Shown here one piece after another: positions 63,165 through 64,000 of a stretch of 64,000 nucleotides of DNA. Below the pieces are notes generated by a model that was not told the DNA's origin, ran no database searches, and was given only the letters and a program-made list of their open reading frames with translations. Within the stretch, counting starts at the first letter, position 1; each line of letters starts with the position of its first letter. Position numbers and translations under genes: made by a program. Origin of the DNA: an uncultured Paenibacillus sp. (GTDB lineage Bacteria > Bacillota > Bacilli > Paenibacillales > Paenibacillaceae); the NCBI GenBank assembly GCA_937895345.1, contig CALAWP010000051.1, forward strand, positions 1 through 64,000, read 5' to 3'.

Positions 63165-63956
63165 TTGATCACCATCGCGGAATTTGCGGCGCGCACCGGC
63201 TTGTCCGCGAGCGCGCTGCGCTTTTACGAAACCAAAGCGCTGCTCATTCCCGCAGAACGGCTGGAAAACGGTTACCGCCTTTATTCGGAGGAGCAAATTC
63301 ATCGGGCCAAGCAGATCAACAGCCTTCGTCAGGCGGGCGTCGGCCTTGCCGACATCCGGCGGTTTGTCGAGGCGGACGCCGCCGTCAAGCAGCAGCTGCT
63401 CGACCGTTGGCGGCGGGAGGCGGAAGCGCGCATGCTGTCCGTTCAAATCGCCAATCAATACTTGAACGGCATTCGGCCGGACGGCGGCGGCAGCCTTCAT
63501 CTCGTGAGATGGGAGGAGCCCGCCCTGTTCGTGTGGCAGCCCTTCCGGCTGAGCAAGCCGGTCACCGGTTACGCCCCGGTGCTGGAAGACGCCGCCGAGC
63601 GGCTGAAGGCTTGCCGCATGCGGGCGCAAGGACCCGCTTATATACGCGTGATCGAATCGCGAAGAGAGGAGCTGCTCCTTGAGGCGGGACATCCGGTTCA
63701 TCCGTCCTCCGAACGGCAGAAGGACCGGTTGCCGCCGCAAGCTTATTTCGAGCCGATGCCGCCCGCTCTGTTCGTCTCGGTCGACAGCTCCTGGGAAGAT
63801 TCGCATGTGTGCATGCGAACGATCCGTTTTTTGGACAAATTCGGCTTTAAGCCTGCGGGTAAGCGGCTGGAGCGTCATTTTCCGCCGTCTCCGCTGTACG
63901 AAATTATGATCCCCGTCGTCCATTCGCAAAGTACGCTTGACCTTCAACCAACTTGA
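63165..63956 (+). CDS. MerR family regulator with GyrI-like effector domain
   Basis: A 263-residue regulator. The N-terminal MerR domain is ITIAEFAARTGLSASALRFYETKALL and NGYRLYSEEQI. A C-terminal multidrug-binding domain of the BmrR/GyrI type follows (residues 115-260; LVRWEEPALFVWQPFR, LYEIMIPVVHS). BmrR-like proteins bind lipophilic cations and activate drug exporters. The TTG start has GGGAGGAG upstream. It lies 39 bases after pepT, in the same direction. No cognate transporter is visible before the window ends; 63957-64000 shows nothing. Confidence 0.88.
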   Translation: MITIAEFAARTGLSASALRFYETKALLIPAERLENGYRLYSEEQIHRAKQINSLRQAGVGLADIRRFVEADAAVKQQLLDRWRREAEARMLSVQIANQYLNGIRPDGGGSLHLVRWEEPALFVWQPFRLSKPVTGYAPVLEDAAERLKACRMRAQGPAYIRVIESRREELLLEAGHPVHPSSERQKDRLPPQAYFEPMPPALFVSVDSSWEDSHVCMRTIRFLDKFGFKPAGKRLERHFPPSPLYEIMIPVVHSQSTLDLQPT

Positions 63957-64000
63957 AGCTTTATACTGATTAGGAATCTTTGCCACTACTTGATTGATGG

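Noticed and set aside
61863..63986. A 707-residue minus-strand frame over pepT and the MerR gene
   Set aside because: Both plus-strand genes have intact family motifs and ribosome binding sites; the long frame is a codon-bias shadow.

Overview
The window looks like a chromosomal segment of an endospore-forming member of the Paenibacillaceae (Paenibacillus, Cohnella or a close relative). The evidence is the fairly high G+C content with Firmicutes-style ribosome binding sites (GGAGG), frequent GTG/TTG starts, a Trp T-box leader, spore coat genes (CotSA and a CotS-like kinase), a Ger germinant-receptor operon, and a gene order matching Bacillus subtilis ywrDCBA. No rRNA, tRNA, phage, integrase or transposase gene was seen. 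About 55 protein genes are supported, nearly all ordinary single-copy metabolic, transport or regulatory genes.

Layout. 0-9 kb: an MhqR-like MarR regulator with two matching operators, a MATE exporter, a secreted stalk-domain protein, T-box-controlled trpS, a MerR/TipAS regulator with a 19-bp-spacer promoter, and a small operon of a poly-aspartate protein, a tiny membrane protein and an acyl-CoA dehydrogenase-like flavoprotein. 9-12 kb: the coat pair cotSA and a CotS-like kinase with a long basic tail. 12.5-18 kb: an OmpR-type two-component system followed by an ABC exporter, with phased TGCACA repeats between them. 18-25 kb: a leftward operon for ureide use (SsuABC-type importer, allantoinase, allantoate amidohydrolase, ureidoglycine-glyoxylate aminotransferase). 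25-26 kb: non-coding and rich in tandem repeats. 26-31 kb: ywrDCBA-like chromate transporter, Lrp and GGT-like genes, then an amidase. 31-36 kb: a CNNM-type ion exporter and a TetR-controlled ABC-2 exporter with three evenly spaced operators. 36-40 kb: a GH115-type glycoside hydrolase and an SGNH hydrolase, separated by repeat-rich DNA. 40-45 kb: a MacB-like ABC pair, a WYL regulator, a GyrI-like protein and a nitrate transporter. 45-52 kb: RlmN, MmcQ/YjbR, a Bax inhibitor-1 family protein, and a Fur-box siderophore importer without its own ATPase. 52-59 kb: an SRPBCC/ArsR pair, EcsC, an HNH nuclease, a DUF421 protein and a gerB-gerA-gerC operon whose gerB carries an in-frame stop. 59-64 kb: agmatine deiminase and N-carbamoylputrescine amidase (putrescine synthesis), peptidase T and a MerR regulator.

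The most notable signals are regulatory. The nitrate transporter is preceded by a leader that folds as two hairpins with A-x-x-G-x-x hexaloops, the second overlapping a terminator, which is the architecture of ANTAR-protein antitermination. The TetR, ArsR, MarR and MerR genes each have well-formed operators. A short palindromic element recurs at 12.3 kb and 54.5 kb. The acidic poly-Asp protein and the CotS-like protein with a 215-residue basic tail are the most unusual proteins. All functions are assigned by reading motifs, with no database search.
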